Assembly: GCA_029204045.2 (NCBI GenBank)
Contig: JAQNDB010000465.1
Location: 19,156 to 83,155 of the forward strand
From: Tillandsia leiboldiana
Taxonomy: Eukaryota > Streptophyta > Magnoliopsida > Poales > Bromeliaceae
Direction: 5' to 3'
Length of the DNA stretch: 64,000 nt
Under the pieces are notes generated by a model. The model was not told the origin of the DNA. It made no database searches and saw only the letters and a program-made list of their open reading frames with translations. Positions 1 through 11,094 of the stretch are shown one piece after another; the stretch's first letter is position 1; each line of letters opens with the position of its first letter. The translations under genes were made by a program, and so were the position numbers.

Positions 1-26
1 CTGAAAGAAACCCCCGGGGCGTGACA
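1..26 (+). mobile_element. 3' end of a gypsy-type LTR cut by the window edge
   Basis: The first 26 bases end in CCCCGGGGCGTGACA, the 3' terminus shared by the large gypsy-type LTRs of this window. From base 27 the sequence is copia-1 3' region (it matches the reverse complement of about 62200-62330), so this is a further insertion into copia-1 that lies mostly outside the window. Confidence 0.7.
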
Positions 27-178
27 TCAAATTATTGTAAGGAGTGGCTCTTTGAGCATCTTTCAATAAAATCCCCACCTTATACCAACCTTGGAATTTG
101 ACAGAGTCAAGTATTCCAAAAAGCATTTTATCTAATCAACTTGAAAAACCATGCTTGGTATACATGTGGTAGCTGCAC
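27..178 (-). other. copia-1 3' noncoding region, distal part, and left TSD of D
   Basis: It matches, in reverse complement, the stretch after pol in copia-4 (about 62200-62330). Bases 174-178 (TGCAC) are the left target duplication of solo LTR D, and the right copy is 3560-3564. The uninterrupted sequence is present in copia-4 near 62184-62200. Confidence 0.8.
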
Positions 179-592
179 TGTCACGCCCCGGGTCGAAACT
201 GCGACCCGGGCTCGCCAACAGATCCGCCGCCCATACGGGAAGCCCTGTATAGACGTAGCGACTAACCTGCAAAAGAGATCTACACTAAACAGATATCAGA
301 GCTAAAAAGGTAAAAGCTGGATAAAATAAATACAACTCTAACAAAATATACAACCAGAATCCTCACCAAAATACAAATATCTCTCAAAATAAGAAGAGTA
401 CAACTCAATCCTCACTACAAGGTCACTCGACATAAACTCTCAAAAAGTAGGGAGGTACATCTACTCTCAAGCGACAACTGGTAGGGATCTATCTCGCGAC
501 TCCCTTACCTCGATCAGTCGGGTCAGCAACAGGTGCGGCAGGAACTGGAGCAGAAGAAGAAGTCCCTGGGGAAAAGACACCACGACGGGTGT

Positions 593-617
593 GAGAACTA
601 CGTCCCAAGTAGTTCTC
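593..617 (-). other. LTR hairpin, family D copy
   Basis: Nine-bp stem GAGAACTAC/GTAGTTCTC with a 7-nt loop, followed by AGTGGG. It lies about 415-440 nt before the LTR 3' end. The same hairpin with different stem bases is found in A, B, C and E. Confidence 0.7.
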
Positions 618-890
618 AGTGGGTGCCGCCAACAAGCCCGACGGTCTGCCCACTAAGTCTACTAGAGGCAAAAAGTAACAATGCAGTGCGGAAAGGGAAA
701 AGCTGGTAAAGTAAACTCTACAGCTACTATGCCTCTATCTAGATGCTCAAAAGTGGGACAGAAAGAACATGATGCTACAACTAGCTCTCGACTCAAATCA
801 CCCAATCTCAACTGACTGCCGCATAGGGTCCAGTCAAACCTGCGCCTACCTACTGCCGTCACGTCCCGAGGGACCGGACTTACGTAGGGC

Positions 891-966
891 GTCCGTGACT
901 GCCACTAACTGGCCCAGCCAGAGGGACTGTGTCCGTGACTGCCACTAACTGGCCCAGCCAGAGGGA
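891..966. repeat. 40-bp tandem duplication in LTR D
   Basis: The segment starting GTCCGTGACTGCCACTAACT occurs at 891 and again at 931, about 1.9 copies of a 40-bp unit. Confidence 0.8.
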
Positions 967-2534
967 ACACTGCGTCGACAAGTCGCGATAGAAGAACAGG
1001 CCCAACTCCGGAGTGGCTCTCGAGGGGAGCGACCCCACCGAGGAAAGTATCCGCGTATCTCTGTCGAGCTCAAATGTGGCTCATGCAGGCTATAATCCAA
1101 ATCCTCGATCAACAAGATCGACTGTAACCAAAGGAACACTGTCTCACACACAGGCTGGAAAACTGCACAGCCGAGACTCACGGTCACTCAAAAGTAGCTC
1201 TCAAGATCTCAAGTCTACAACCCAAGTCACTCTCCCGAAGAAACCTGGTCTACAGACTGCTAACAACTCCACTCGGTCCCCAGACATGAGTGTAAATGCA
1301 TCCCACGATAATCCGACCTCTCGGCCCACTACTTGGGCGAGGAAAACTCTAAGTCCAGAGTGATAAAAAGAATAGTGCAGTGGGAAAGTCTAGAGCAATA
1401 AAAACCTAGCCCAAGTCGAGGTTTTCTACAGTCTGGCTGAACATGCATCATATGGCAGTGGTGCTAGGTCAAGTTCCAAAATAATTAATAATCAACAGCT
1501 TGAAGGGAGCAAGATAATAAACTCAGGATCATCTAACTACAACAGGATCATCAATTCATACATTCTAGCATGTTGTACAACAAACATTAAAATATGCAAG
1601 CCCCTAAAGCTAGAATTAGTACACAGTCCGCTGATCTTGACAAGAGGTCACCCACTTGATGCGCTGATCTGTCCAAGTCCTACAGCTGATAATACCAGAA
1701 CAACAGCAACTCACTGTCCAGTATATCCAGTACAGTCCAAAATCCCACCTGGGTACAACATAGGCTACAGTCATACACAAATTCCCAAAAATCTGCCCAA
1801 AAGTCTCATGCTGAATTTCAGCTGTACAGATGCCAAAATATCACCTACAGAAATATCCAATAAATTCCAATAAAAACATCCCGGCGTTCTTCGCGTCGAT
1901 AGCTTCGAAACAAGTACCTGCACGCCCAAATCAGAGTTCCGTAGGCCAAGATATAAATTCCACAACACGGGCGCGCGAAGACATACAACCACATAACTGT
2001 AAAATCTTGCACAGATAAAATGGAAGATGTATACCTCCGGGAAGATCTCAGGAAATTCCAAAAAAAATACCAAGATGGTCCTTGCGTCGAGTAGATGAAA
2101 AAAGTCTATAAGCACGTCCTGATCCGAGATTTGTGCGCGAAGATCTCTTCAAAAGGAGCTGCTGTCCTCACCAAAAACTCACAGCAAGAAGGGTCCAAAT
2201 GAGCACAAGAAAACACCTCGAAAAATGCGAAATCTGAAAATGTGCTAACCCAAAATCGTAGCCTCACCTGTTACGAATCCAGCAGCGAAGAAATCGCTCG
2301 AAAAAATGGTCGGAGTAGGTCGGGGGAGCTCGTACACCGAAGAGCGACGGAAGAAACACCGAAGAAAGAGCGTCGCGCCGTGCCAAGAAAATGAGAATCT
2401 CGAATAGCGTGCCCCCAAAAATCCCCAAACTCTGTAGATGGAAGCTTGACAGTGTGAGGATCAACTTTGGTGAAGAACTCCCTACGGTTTGAGGCTCGGA
2501 AGTGCCAAAAAAATGAAGAAGAAAGGATTTCGGG

Positions 2535-2544
2535 CTATTTATAG
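2535..2544 (-). promoter_or_regulatory. TATA box of LTR D
   Basis: CTATAAATAG on the minus strand, downstream of the GC-rich U3. It is the expected Pol II core promoter of this LTR. Confidence 0.6.
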
Positions 2545-3564
2545 GCCGCAGAAAACAAATGGAAGAATTCCCATCAAGTCCCCACTTTCGGGCGCAGGGA
2601 AATTTTCGGGCGGCTACAGTGTTGGGCCTGGCCCAACACTGTGCGCGCCCGAATTCTTCTCGTGCGGCCACGTAGCCCAGCAAACAGGCGGCAGCGGGCG
2701 GAGCTACTCAGCGGCGGCCACGTCGCGCGCCTCCCCGCCCGACACGCGTCCCGCACAGCGAACAGCTGTGCGGGGCGCGCCAAACGCCGCCACGTGTCCC
2801 TCCCCGCGGTCAAAGCGGGTAGGTGGCACCCGCCAGTGGCAGGGCGACACGTGGCCCTGCCACTGTCGCGGTCACACGTGCGGGCAGGGCGCCGCCCTGG
2901 CCGCCTGCCACGCACGCGCCCCGAGGCGCCCGTCCGGCGTTCCGTGCGCCGCGCCTCGTGAGCCCGCGAATGGGGTGATGACACGCGTCCTGTGCACCTG
3001 GTCCACGCACCCAATTTAGGTTCCGTGGACCGCGCCGCGTGCACCGACCAACCGCGGGATGCCACGTGTCCCCCCGCCCCGGTCCATGCACCGCCGCGCA
3101 AACTCTGCAGACCGCGCCTCACGGGCCCGCCAATCAGGCGGCACCACATGTCATGCGCCGGGTCCGTGCACCCAGCCGCGGCGCTCTGTGGACCGCGCGC
3201 TGCGGACCGGCCAATCATGGGCTGCCACGTGGCAGCCCGGCGGTCCACGGCCCCTCCCATGCACTGAAATTCAGCGAAAACTTCCGGGAGTCCGTTTTCG
3301 GGCATCCGGACTCAGAATTTAACAAGCAAATAGCCGTTTTCAAGCGTTTTTCCGCACTGAATCCATTTCCAAGCTCAGTTTGGCCAAAAACCTTTTCAAA
3401 ATTTTGGCAAACACAGCCGAAGGCCAACACAGCTGAAGATAACTCACAGGGTCCATCTGTAACATCCCATTGATGCACAATGGGCCAGAAACACCGACAA
3501 TAGGTGTTCTAAACAATAGATTCACCAGAAAAAGCTGCATGGGAATCTGGGCCACCACATGCAC

Positions 3565-4024
3565 ACAGTACTCGGACAACCGAGGTGGTAGCTCTTTCCT
3601 CCATGTGGTGGTAGTTTTCACACTCCTCATTGGGATGTAACTCTTTCCATATCTTTTGAGAATAACAATTTGCATTAACTCCCCCTCAATTGGCTATCAA
3701 TTATTTAATATATAAGGTATTCAACCAAAAACTGATCTCGATTTCATACTCGACTCAATTGTCAAATAAGATAAAAACTATACCAAGAGATCATTTGAGA
3801 GAGAAATTGACTTTGATCAAAACAAAGATGACTTAATTGACATAAATGATCATTGCATCAAATGAATTATTATGATATCCAAAGCATAATAAATTTCAAA
3901 TTATATAAAAGGATGCAGTTAAAGTCAATAGTACTAATGCTCAATTAATGTTCTATGTACAAACATAGATAATGAACAAAAACACAAAATAAAACCTAAC
4001 CTAAGTAATGATTTCAAAAAGGAA
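3565..4024 (-). other. copia-1 3' noncoding region with polypurine tract
   Basis: Noncoding sequence downstream of the RNase H frame, homologous to 61713-62185 of copia-4. A polypurine tract reads TTGAGGGGGAGTTA on the minus strand at about 3677-3690. The element continues well past this tract instead of entering an LTR at once, as in copia-4. Confidence 0.75.
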
Positions 4025-5427
4025 TTATTTGAAGGAAAACATTCCAATTGCCTTACGCAAATGAATAAATCGTTTTTGATCCAAAGGTTTTGTTAAGATG
4101 TCAGCTAATTGATCTTCAGTTAAAATGTAAGAAATTTGAAGAATATTCGATTTAACTAGCTCTCTTAGAAAATGATATCTAAGTTCAATGTGTTTTGTTC
4201 TTGAGTGCAACACAGGATTTTTGGAAATATTTATAGCACTTGTGTTGTCACAAAGAATTGTTACCGAAGTTGCTGAAATCCGGAAGTCGCTCAACACACT
4301 TTTCATCCAAATGAGTTGGGTTGAACAACTACCCGCTGAAATATATTCCGCTTCGGCAGTTGAGAGTGCTATGCAGTTTTACATTTTACTATGCCATGCA
4401 ACAAGGCAATGGCTAAGATAAAAACATGCACCACTCGTACTCTTCCGATCATCCACTGATCCTTCCCAATCGGCATCTGAATATCCTATAATGTCAAGCG
4501 TTGTTCCCATAGGATACCAAATTCCGAAATTCAGTGTACCTTTGACGTACCGGATGATCCTTTTCACCGCTTTCAGGTGAACCTCCTTTTGTGCTGACTG
4601 ATATCTCGCGCAAATCCCAACACTAAAGGATATATCCGGGCGACTAGCCGTGAGATAGAGTAGACTTCCAATCATGCTGCGATAAAGCTTCTCGTCTACA
4701 CTTTTACTAAGAGATTCACTTCCTAATCCCTTATTGCTAGTTCCCATAGGAGTCGGAAAATCTTTAGAGTTTTCTAAATCGAATTTCTTCACCAACTCCC
4801 ATGCATACTTGGATTGACACAAATGGATGCCTTCATCATTTTGTTTCACTTGCAATCCAAGAAAGTATGTTAGTTCACCCATCATAGACATCTCAAATTC
4901 GCTTTCCATGGTTTCTGCGAAATTAGAAGCATCATTATCTCTAGTTGCACCAAATACAATGTCATCGACATAGATTTGTGCTACAATGAAATTATCCTGA
5001 TAATGCTTCACAAAGAGAGTCCGGTCTACTCCCCCTCGAGTGTAGCCCTTTTCCAATAGGTGCTTTGTTAGCCTTTCGTACCATGCTCGCGGTGCTTGTT
5101 TTAAGCCGTAAAGAGTCATTTTCAAACGAAAAACATGATTCGGTTGTTTATAGTCTACAAAACCTTTCGGTTGAGCCACATAAACTTCCTCGTTTAAAAA
5201 CCCATTTAAAAATGCGCTCTTAACGTCCATTTGAAAGAGTTTGATTTTAAAATAACAAGCAATTGCGAACAAAATTCTAATCGACTCGAGTCGAGCTACC
5301 GGGGCGAATGTCTCATCAAAGTCTATACCTTCAATTTGTGAGTAGCCCTGAGCAACTAGGCGTGCTTTGTTCCTGATGATGGTACCATCCTCGTTTTTCT
5401 TGTTCTTGAAAATCCATTTAGTACCAA
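4025..5427 (-). pseudogene. copia-1 reverse transcriptase / RNase H (broken)
   Basis: The last part of the copia polyprotein. Reverse transcriptase (RVT_2) shows the catalytic MDVKSAFLNG and YVDDIVFG motifs. RNase H shows GYSDADW, DRKSTSG, ALSTAEAEY and DNTSAINISKNPV. The frame is interrupted by an in-frame stop at 4379-4381, just after the VAWHSK motif, and resumes in the same frame to its end at 4025. The upstream coding part is cut off by Cassandra-1 at 5428. The GGGGG run at 5031-5035 (CCCCC on the plus strand) keeps the frame here, whereas copia-4 has lost one G at the same place. DWEGS replaces the DWAGS seen in copia-4. Confidence 0.9.
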
Positions 5428-6001
5428 TGTGACGACCCACTTCCCAGGGGGTCACCCATCCTAGAACTACTCTAGCTCTAGCACGCTTAACTCTCATGTT
5501 CCTCTTGGATCTTGCTACCATCCAAAATGCTATAGCCGGGTTAGAGATTTAGTCCTATTATATCATTTATATAGAGGACTAATCCAAATTCCGGGGTGTC
5601 ACATTCTTCCCCCCTTTAAGCCCTGACGTCCACGTCAGGCTCAAGCACACTCACAAGCACCAGGCGATGTGAGACTCGTCTCGCTAGCCTTAGCCGACCT
5701 TGTGGGGAGCTGCACTCCACCCACAATGGTCATTAGCCGGGGAGCCTCGCTCTACCCGCTATATAACCCTGGCTCAGCCGAGACTCATCTCACATTTCCG
5801 GCTGGTGAATGGCTCTGATACCAACTGTGACGCCCCACTTCCCAGGGGGTCACCCATCCTAGAACTACTCTAGCTCTAGCACGCTTAACTCTCATGTTCC
5901 TCTTGGATCTTGCTACCATCCAAAATGCTATAGCCGGGTTAGAGATTTAGTCCTATTATATCATTTATATAGAGGACTAATCCAAATTCCGGGGTGTCAC
6001 A
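5428..6001 (-). mobile_element. Cassandra-1, TRIM retrotransposon with 5S-like LTRs
   Basis: Complete 574-bp TRIM with LTRs 5428-5603 and 5826-6001 (176 bp each) around a 222-bp noncoding internal region. Termini are TGTGACACCCC...GGGGCGTCACA type. The PBS (TGGTATCAGAGCC, minus strand) is 5811-5823 and the PPT (AAAGGGGGGAAGAA) adjoins 5604. The TSD is ACCAA (5423-5427 and 6002-6006). The 3' part of each LTR contains GTTAAGCGTGCT and AGGATGGGTGACCCCCTGGG, matching the 5S rRNA A-box and C-box region; an LTR carrying 5S rRNA defines Cassandra. It encodes no protein and depends on other elements for movement. It sits in the copia-1 polyprotein between integrase and RT. Confidence 0.95.
5700..5726 (-). 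other. Cassandra internal hairpin, copy 1
   Basis: Seven-bp stem TTGTGGG/CCCACAA on the minus strand enclosing the invariant 13-nt TGGAGTGCAGCTC. Stem bases differ from the other copies but pairing is kept. Confidence 0.7.
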
Positions 6002-7348
6002 ACCAATCACGTTGTGTTGCTTCGGAGGCTTCGTTAATTCCCAGACTTTGTTTCGTTCGAACTGATGGAGCTCTTCCTGCATTGCTTCAATCCAGTAGTC
6101 ATCCTGAAGAGCTTCATCTATGTTCTTTGGTTCTACCATGGAGACGTAACATGAGACTCCACAAACCAACTGTCTCCGAGTCCTGACTCCTTCTTGTGGG
6201 TCTCCAATAATGTTTGATTCCGGATGATCCTTGGAGATGCGTAGCGTTTGAGGTAACGGAGTACTCGAAGGTACATGTGATGATTTCTGCATTTCAGATA
6301 AACTAGAAGAACCATTTGATGCATCAACTTTATCGAAAGAGTTATTACGAGAAGATACATTTATAGGAGTATCATCATCCAGAGACATATCAGGGGTAGA
6401 TTTATCAGATGCAAAATGGAAAGCTTCATCTACTTTAACATTAATATATTCTACCATCGTTTTAGATTCCAAGTTAAATACCCGATATGCTCTACTGTTT
6501 GTAGAATAACCCATGAAAATCCCTTCGTCACTTCGAGAGTCGAATTTACCAAGATTTTTGCGATCACGCAAAATAAAACAACGACTCCCAAAGATACAAA
6601 AATATTTGATATTTGGTTTTCTACAAAACCACAGCTCATATGGTGTATTTAAAGTTCCCGGGCGCAAATACACTCGATTAATTACATAGACAGCGGTGTT
6701 CACGGCTTCAGCCAAAAAATGTAACGGGAGATTCCGGCTATGAAGCATCACACGCGCCATCTCTTGAACAACCCTGTTTTTGCGCTCAACAACACCATTC
6801 TGCTGAGGTGTATAGGGTGCTGAGAATTCATGTTTTATGCCATTGGAAGTGCAAAAATCTATGAATTTAGAATTAATGAATTCTCCACCTCTATCACTTC
6901 GAACACGAACGATCTTTTCATTTCTTTCAATCATAATACGATGACAAACCTCATGAAAAGAATCGAAAGTATCTGCTTTCTCTTTTAAAAATGTTACCCA
7001 TGAATATCTAGAGAAATCATCAACCAAAAGAAAAATGTACCATTTACCTCCCAAAGATGGTTGACGAGTTGGCCCCATTAAGTCCATGTGCAGTAATTCT
7101 AAGGGCCGATTGGTACCAACGTGGTTCAAGTTCTTGTGTGCAGCCCTTGATTACTTTCCCTTTTGACAACCTCCACACACAATGTTATCTTTAAATGAAA
7201 GTTTAGGAACCCCCTTAACCACGTCTTTATTAGAAATCCTTGCTAGTTCTTTAAAATTTATGTGACCTAGTCTTTCATGCCAAAGAGTTTCATTATCTAA
7301 AGAAACTAGGTTACATTTTTCAGAAATTTTGTTTGAAACAAATAGCAA
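6002..7348 (-). pseudogene. copia-1 GAG-pre-integrase and integrase (broken)
   Basis: Integrase inserts cDNA into the genome. The stretch 7151-7348 carries the HHCC zinc domain (WHERLGH ... CGGC), then a stop near 7149-7151 interrupts the frame. Integrase core follows in the same frame from 7129 with LLHMDLMGP, VRSDRGGEF and NGVVERKN, giving the D, D and E catalytic residues of a DD35E core. The frame runs to 6002, where Cassandra-1 interrupts it. Compared with copia-4 the protein is otherwise well conserved. Confidence 0.9.
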
Positions 7349-7884
7349 TTATTTTCTGATCTAACCCCTTTCAAAAAGAATACATGGTCCTTATCAGTTA
7401 CAATACATTCCACAGAAGAAAAATTAACTGAAAAACCATTATCACAAAGTTGACTTATACTAATGAGGTTAGTCTTAAGGCCTTCAACAAATAAGACATT
7501 GTTCAAAACTGGGCCTTCTGGAATAGCGATTGTTCCTTTTCCAACAATTTTAGAAGAACGACCGTCTCCGAAAACAACATATCCTCCGGAGATTTTCTCT
7601 AAAGTTTGAAAACAGTTTTTGTCACCGGTCATGTGACGGGAACATCCACTATCCAGATACCAAGACGAGTTGTCATAAGCATGCAGAGAAGTATGAACAA
7701 CAAGACAAGGGAAGATTTCACATTTGCGCAACCAAACCTTTTTGGACTGCGTCGGCAATGTTCTTGAAGTTATTCTCCTTGGTGAAAGCGTCTTGTTTGA
7801 TTCATTGCTTGACATCGTCTTGCGAGGTGAACTACCAAGGCTCTTTTCCTTTGAAAAATTTTCCTTTGATTTCCGGGGAATCAC
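7306..7884 (-). pseudogene. copia-1 aspartic protease region
   Basis: Retropepsin part of the polyprotein, which cleaves Gag-Pol in the particle. It contains WYLDSGCSRHMTG with the catalytic D-S-G. A stop separates it from gag at about 7918-7920, and a frameshift separates it from the GAG-pre-integrase frame near 7306-7348. It is homologous to residues about 640-800 of copia-4. Confidence 0.87.
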
Positions 7885-7920
7885 CTTTTAGGTAGTTGTT
7901 GCAAGAGGTGCTTGATTTGA

Positions 7921-9737
7921 TCATTTTGGTCCCATCTTGCAATTTCTTCGAATGTGCCCTGCAAAACCACAACGAAAACATACCTTTGAACTTGACGATC
8001 CTGAAGAGGGTGAGGTAAGGTGGTTGTCATTGTATACAGTGATTTCCGTCGTCGGCGGAGGAGTTACCGACTGGGGCACAAAAACTGTCCCAACCGAACT
8101 AGAATTGTCTTCAGTTCGATTGTATCCGAGGCCGAATCGGTTTGTTTGACCAAGACCAAGCATCTTATCCAACTTACTCCTTCCCGAAGAAAATTGCTTT
8201 AAATCATCCTTGAGTTGGAAAATGGTCTTCGTCATTTCCATTTTTCCTTGTCGAGCCTCGGAGTAGAGCTTCAAGATGTAATTTGTTTTATCAACCATTT
8301 TTACATGTTCCTTCTCGAAATGCTCATTTTTCTCTTGAAGTGAAACATTTGCTTTTATCAGATTATCCCTTTCCACTTCAGGACCGGTCGAGAGAGAAGT
8401 TGCCCTTTTTACTTCTTCTTCGAGATCCTGCAATCTCCCTCTCAACCCCTTGTTTTGCTTAGCCAGTTTCTTTGAATCCCTCAAAAGTTTATGGTAGGCT
8501 AAAACAAAATCTTCACCTTCGGAATTATCCGATTCATCGTCCGTTGCAATTTTTTCAATTTGGGAGGAGTTGGACAATGACTCATATGTGCTTGCCATAA
8601 AGCATATGAACGGTGAAGATGTGGATGCGTGGAATGCCGTTGCGTTGTTTTCTTCATCACTTGAAGATGACTCATTTGACGTTGAGGTGTCATCCCAAGT
8701 GACGGCTTGCATCGCTTTCTTCTTTGCCGGATTCTTATTGGGACACTCCGTTGAGATATGGCCATATCCTCGGCACTTGAAGCATTAGACTTGTCCCTCT
8801 GAGTTTTTCTTATCCTTTGAAAAACTCTCTTGCTTTCTTGACTTAAAGCTTGAATTCCCTTTGCCTTTCTTCGACTTTACGAAGGATGAAGTTTTGCCAA
8901 AATTACCCCCTCGAAAGTTTTGGCGAAATTTCCTCGTCAAGAGAGCAAGTTGCTTCTCGAAATCCCTCTGAGTTTTTCTTATCCTTTGAAAAACTGTCTT
9001 GCTTTCTTGACTTAAAGCTTGAATTCCCTTTGCCTTTCTTCGACTTTATGAAGGATGAAGTTTTGCCAAAATTACCCCTTCGAAAGTTTTGCCGAAATTT
9101 CCTCGTCAAGAGAGCAAGTTGCTTCTCGAAATCCTCCATAGATAGATTCTCATCATCGTCTGAGGAGGATGAATCCGCGTCTTCTTCTTTTGTTGTTTTC
9201 AACGCAAAACCTGAAGACTTAGAAGAGGATGCCTTTTCCGAAGAATAGTTAGTAGGAAATGTCATTTCATAAGTTTGTAATGAACCAACTAATTCTTCTA
9301 CACGGATTTCGTCCGGGTGTTTAATTGTTTCATTGGCCGTAACCTTGGAACGAAATCTTTCAGGAAGAGAGTCCTTAAAATCTTTCTTACAATTTTAAAT
9401 TCTGGAATTTTCTCTCCCAAGTTAGCACATGAATTCACGATGTCTTGCAATCGTGTATAATAATCTGTGAACAATTCATTTTCTGCCATGAAAATAGAAT
9501 CAAACTTGAAGAACAATTCATCTTCACAAGGTTAGTCCCTCATGTGTAACTTGAAGAACAGCCCAGATTTCTTTCGCAGTCTCACATGCCGAGACGCGAG
9601 AGAACTCAGTTTGAGACAAAACATTAAATAAAGCGTTAATTCCTTTGCCATTGTAAGAAGATGAGTCAATCTCTTCCTTGGTCCATTTCGACCTAGGTTT
9701 GATGGTGCGAACATCAGCAATAATTTCAGTTGGATTT
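7921..9737 (-). pseudogene. copia-1 gag, main part (broken)
   Basis: Structural protein gene of copia-1, broken by stops and frameshifts. The intact run 7921-8712 holds the acidic and coiled-coil middle and the second CCHC knuckle (CFRCGFAGHIRRNC). The first knuckle lies near 8720-8800. A 169-bp tandem duplication (8794-9131) shifts the frame. Further upstream, 9298-9720 is the N-terminal capsid-like (UBN2) region in pieces. At 9737 copia-2 interrupts it, and the first codons continue at 15135-15274. Confidence 0.87.
8794..9131. repeat. 169-bp tandem duplication inside copia-1 gag
   Basis: The block beginning TCCCTCTGAGTTTTTCTTAT at 8794 recurs at 8963 with few changes. The length is not a multiple of three, so it also shifts the reading frame. 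Confidence 0.88.
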
Positions 9738-9963
9738 TGTTACGGAATTTGAGTTGGCGTATTTCGTGAAATCGGTTAAGTCTTGAAGATTGAAGGTAAA
9801 GAAGGTTGGATCATATAACTCAATCTCAAGAAAGAAGAATTCAAAAGGATCAGGTATGTTTAACTTAATATCTTTGGTGATCCGAATACTTCTTATAGTG
9901 TAGAAACACTTGGATGAACTTGTGATTGCATAAATATCAAAAACTGGACATGGGACATGTTCA

Positions 9964-10250
9964 GGATCTGGATCAGACTCTTCAATCCGGATCCCGAAGG
10001 TTGTTCGTTCATACACCAGTTCAATCCGGATCGTAGCCTCCGTTGATCCGGATCCCGAACACTGGGTTTACCATTTTATTTGAACGATCCGGATCAGGCT
10101 TTTCAATCCGGATCCCGAACGTTGATGTTTGGTGAACTGTATGAACGATCCGGATCAGGCACTTCGATCCGGATCCCGAACCTTTGTTTTTCTGGAAACT
10201 GTTTTTCTCGCTACTGCAATCCGGATCGCCGAACTCCGATCCGGATCGTC
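9964..10250. repeat. GATCCGGATC palindrome array in copia-2 U3
   Basis: About ten near-copies of the palindrome GATCCGGATC in 285 bp, many extended as AATCCGGATCCCGAAC. Spacing alternates between about 20 and 40 bp. It lies just upstream of the TATA box, so an enhancer role is possible (inference). Confidence 0.85.
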
Positions 10251-10312
10251 GTCATGTAAAATTCCAGAAAAGGATAGTTTTTGATTCTTATCTTCTTCCA
10301 AGGGTTTCTAAC

Positions 10313-10322
10313 CTATAAATAG
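10313..10322 (+). promoter_or_regulatory. TATA box of copia-2 5' LTR
   Basis: CTATAAATAG, same place as in copia-4 (55816-55825). Confidence 0.7.
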
Positions 10323-11063
10323 ACCCTATGATTCTTTTTCTAGGGCTAATCCAAAAAGAAGCTGCTAATCTAAAAAGTCGTCATCTTTTATACGGCCGAA
10401 GATCCACATATAGAGAAGAAAGGAAATCAAGAGATTTAATCTTATGTTTCTTCATCTATATTGATTGATTTGATTCTAGGTTTTCATACTCACATTTTGA
10501 GTAGAATCAAATCAATGAATACTTAGATGGTATTTCCGATCTATTTCTAATCTAAGTATTCGGCGGATCATCACCACCCAAAAACAACGATTTCCCCAAA
10601 ATCGGCGCGTGGACTCGCGTGGCCTTGTGGATTCAAGGTGCAACCGCTCTCGTGGATTCAGAGCGAGTTACGTTCGTGGATTCGAAGCGTGCTACTGGGT
10701 GAAGACCGTGGATTCGGTCGGACGTCGTGGATTCGGCGTTGGACGCAAATCGTGGATTCGAGAAGCGTCGTGGAGCGAGCGGAGAAGATCAACTAGGAGC
10801 GTATGGAAAAGGTTGAGTCGTCTGTGAGTACGGTATATCACCTTGTACGTGTTTACTTCTAGTGGATTTCACCGTGTTATCGGTCCCGTGGTTTTTTTAC
10901 TCCGGTTTGGAGTTTTCCACGTAAAAATCTCTGCGTGTTATTTTTGTTTTCCGCATTGAGTTTTATAACGCAAAGATTTTTGAGTGTTTATTGTTTACAC
11001 CTATTCACCCCCCTCTAGGTGTTTTTTCTCCTATTTAGATCCAATTATACATAACCCAACAAG

Positions 11064-11075
11064 TGGTATCGGAGC
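11064..11075 (+). promoter_or_regulatory. primer binding site of copia-2
   Basis: TGGTATCGGAGC, one change from the initiator tRNA-Met site TGGTATCAGAGC, 2 nt after the LTR. Confidence 0.85.
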
Positions 11076-11094
11076 GGGAATAGGGTTGTAAACA

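Larger units (their letters stand above)
179..3559 (-). mobile_element. D, solo gypsy-type LTR of 3381 bp
   Basis: Read on the minus strand it begins TGTGGTGGCCCAG and ends CCCGGGGCGTGACA. It is flanked by TGCAC on both sides and has no PBS, internal region or second LTR, so it is a solo LTR left by LTR-LTR recombination. A TATA box lies at 2535-2544. The upstream part (about 2640-3260) is very GC-rich. The U3 start resembles LTR E at 29148. Short open frames inside it look like GC-driven chance frames, not genes. Confidence 0.87.
9738..11061 (+). repeat. copia-2 5' LTR, 1324 bp
   Basis: Starts TGTTACGGAATTTG and ends ATAACCCAACA, directly followed by the PBS. U3 holds about ten copies of a palindromic GATCCGGATC motif (9964-10250) and the TATA box at 10313. 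A run of short GTGGATTC repeats marks 10600-10770. It is homologous to 55241-56581. Confidence 0.92.

Noticed and set aside
2574..3305. Long GC-rich minus-strand frame in LTR D, and similar frames at 22604-23649 and 35143-36188
   Set aside because: They lie in GC-rich U3 sequence of LTRs, show no domain, and overlap comparable frames on the other strand.
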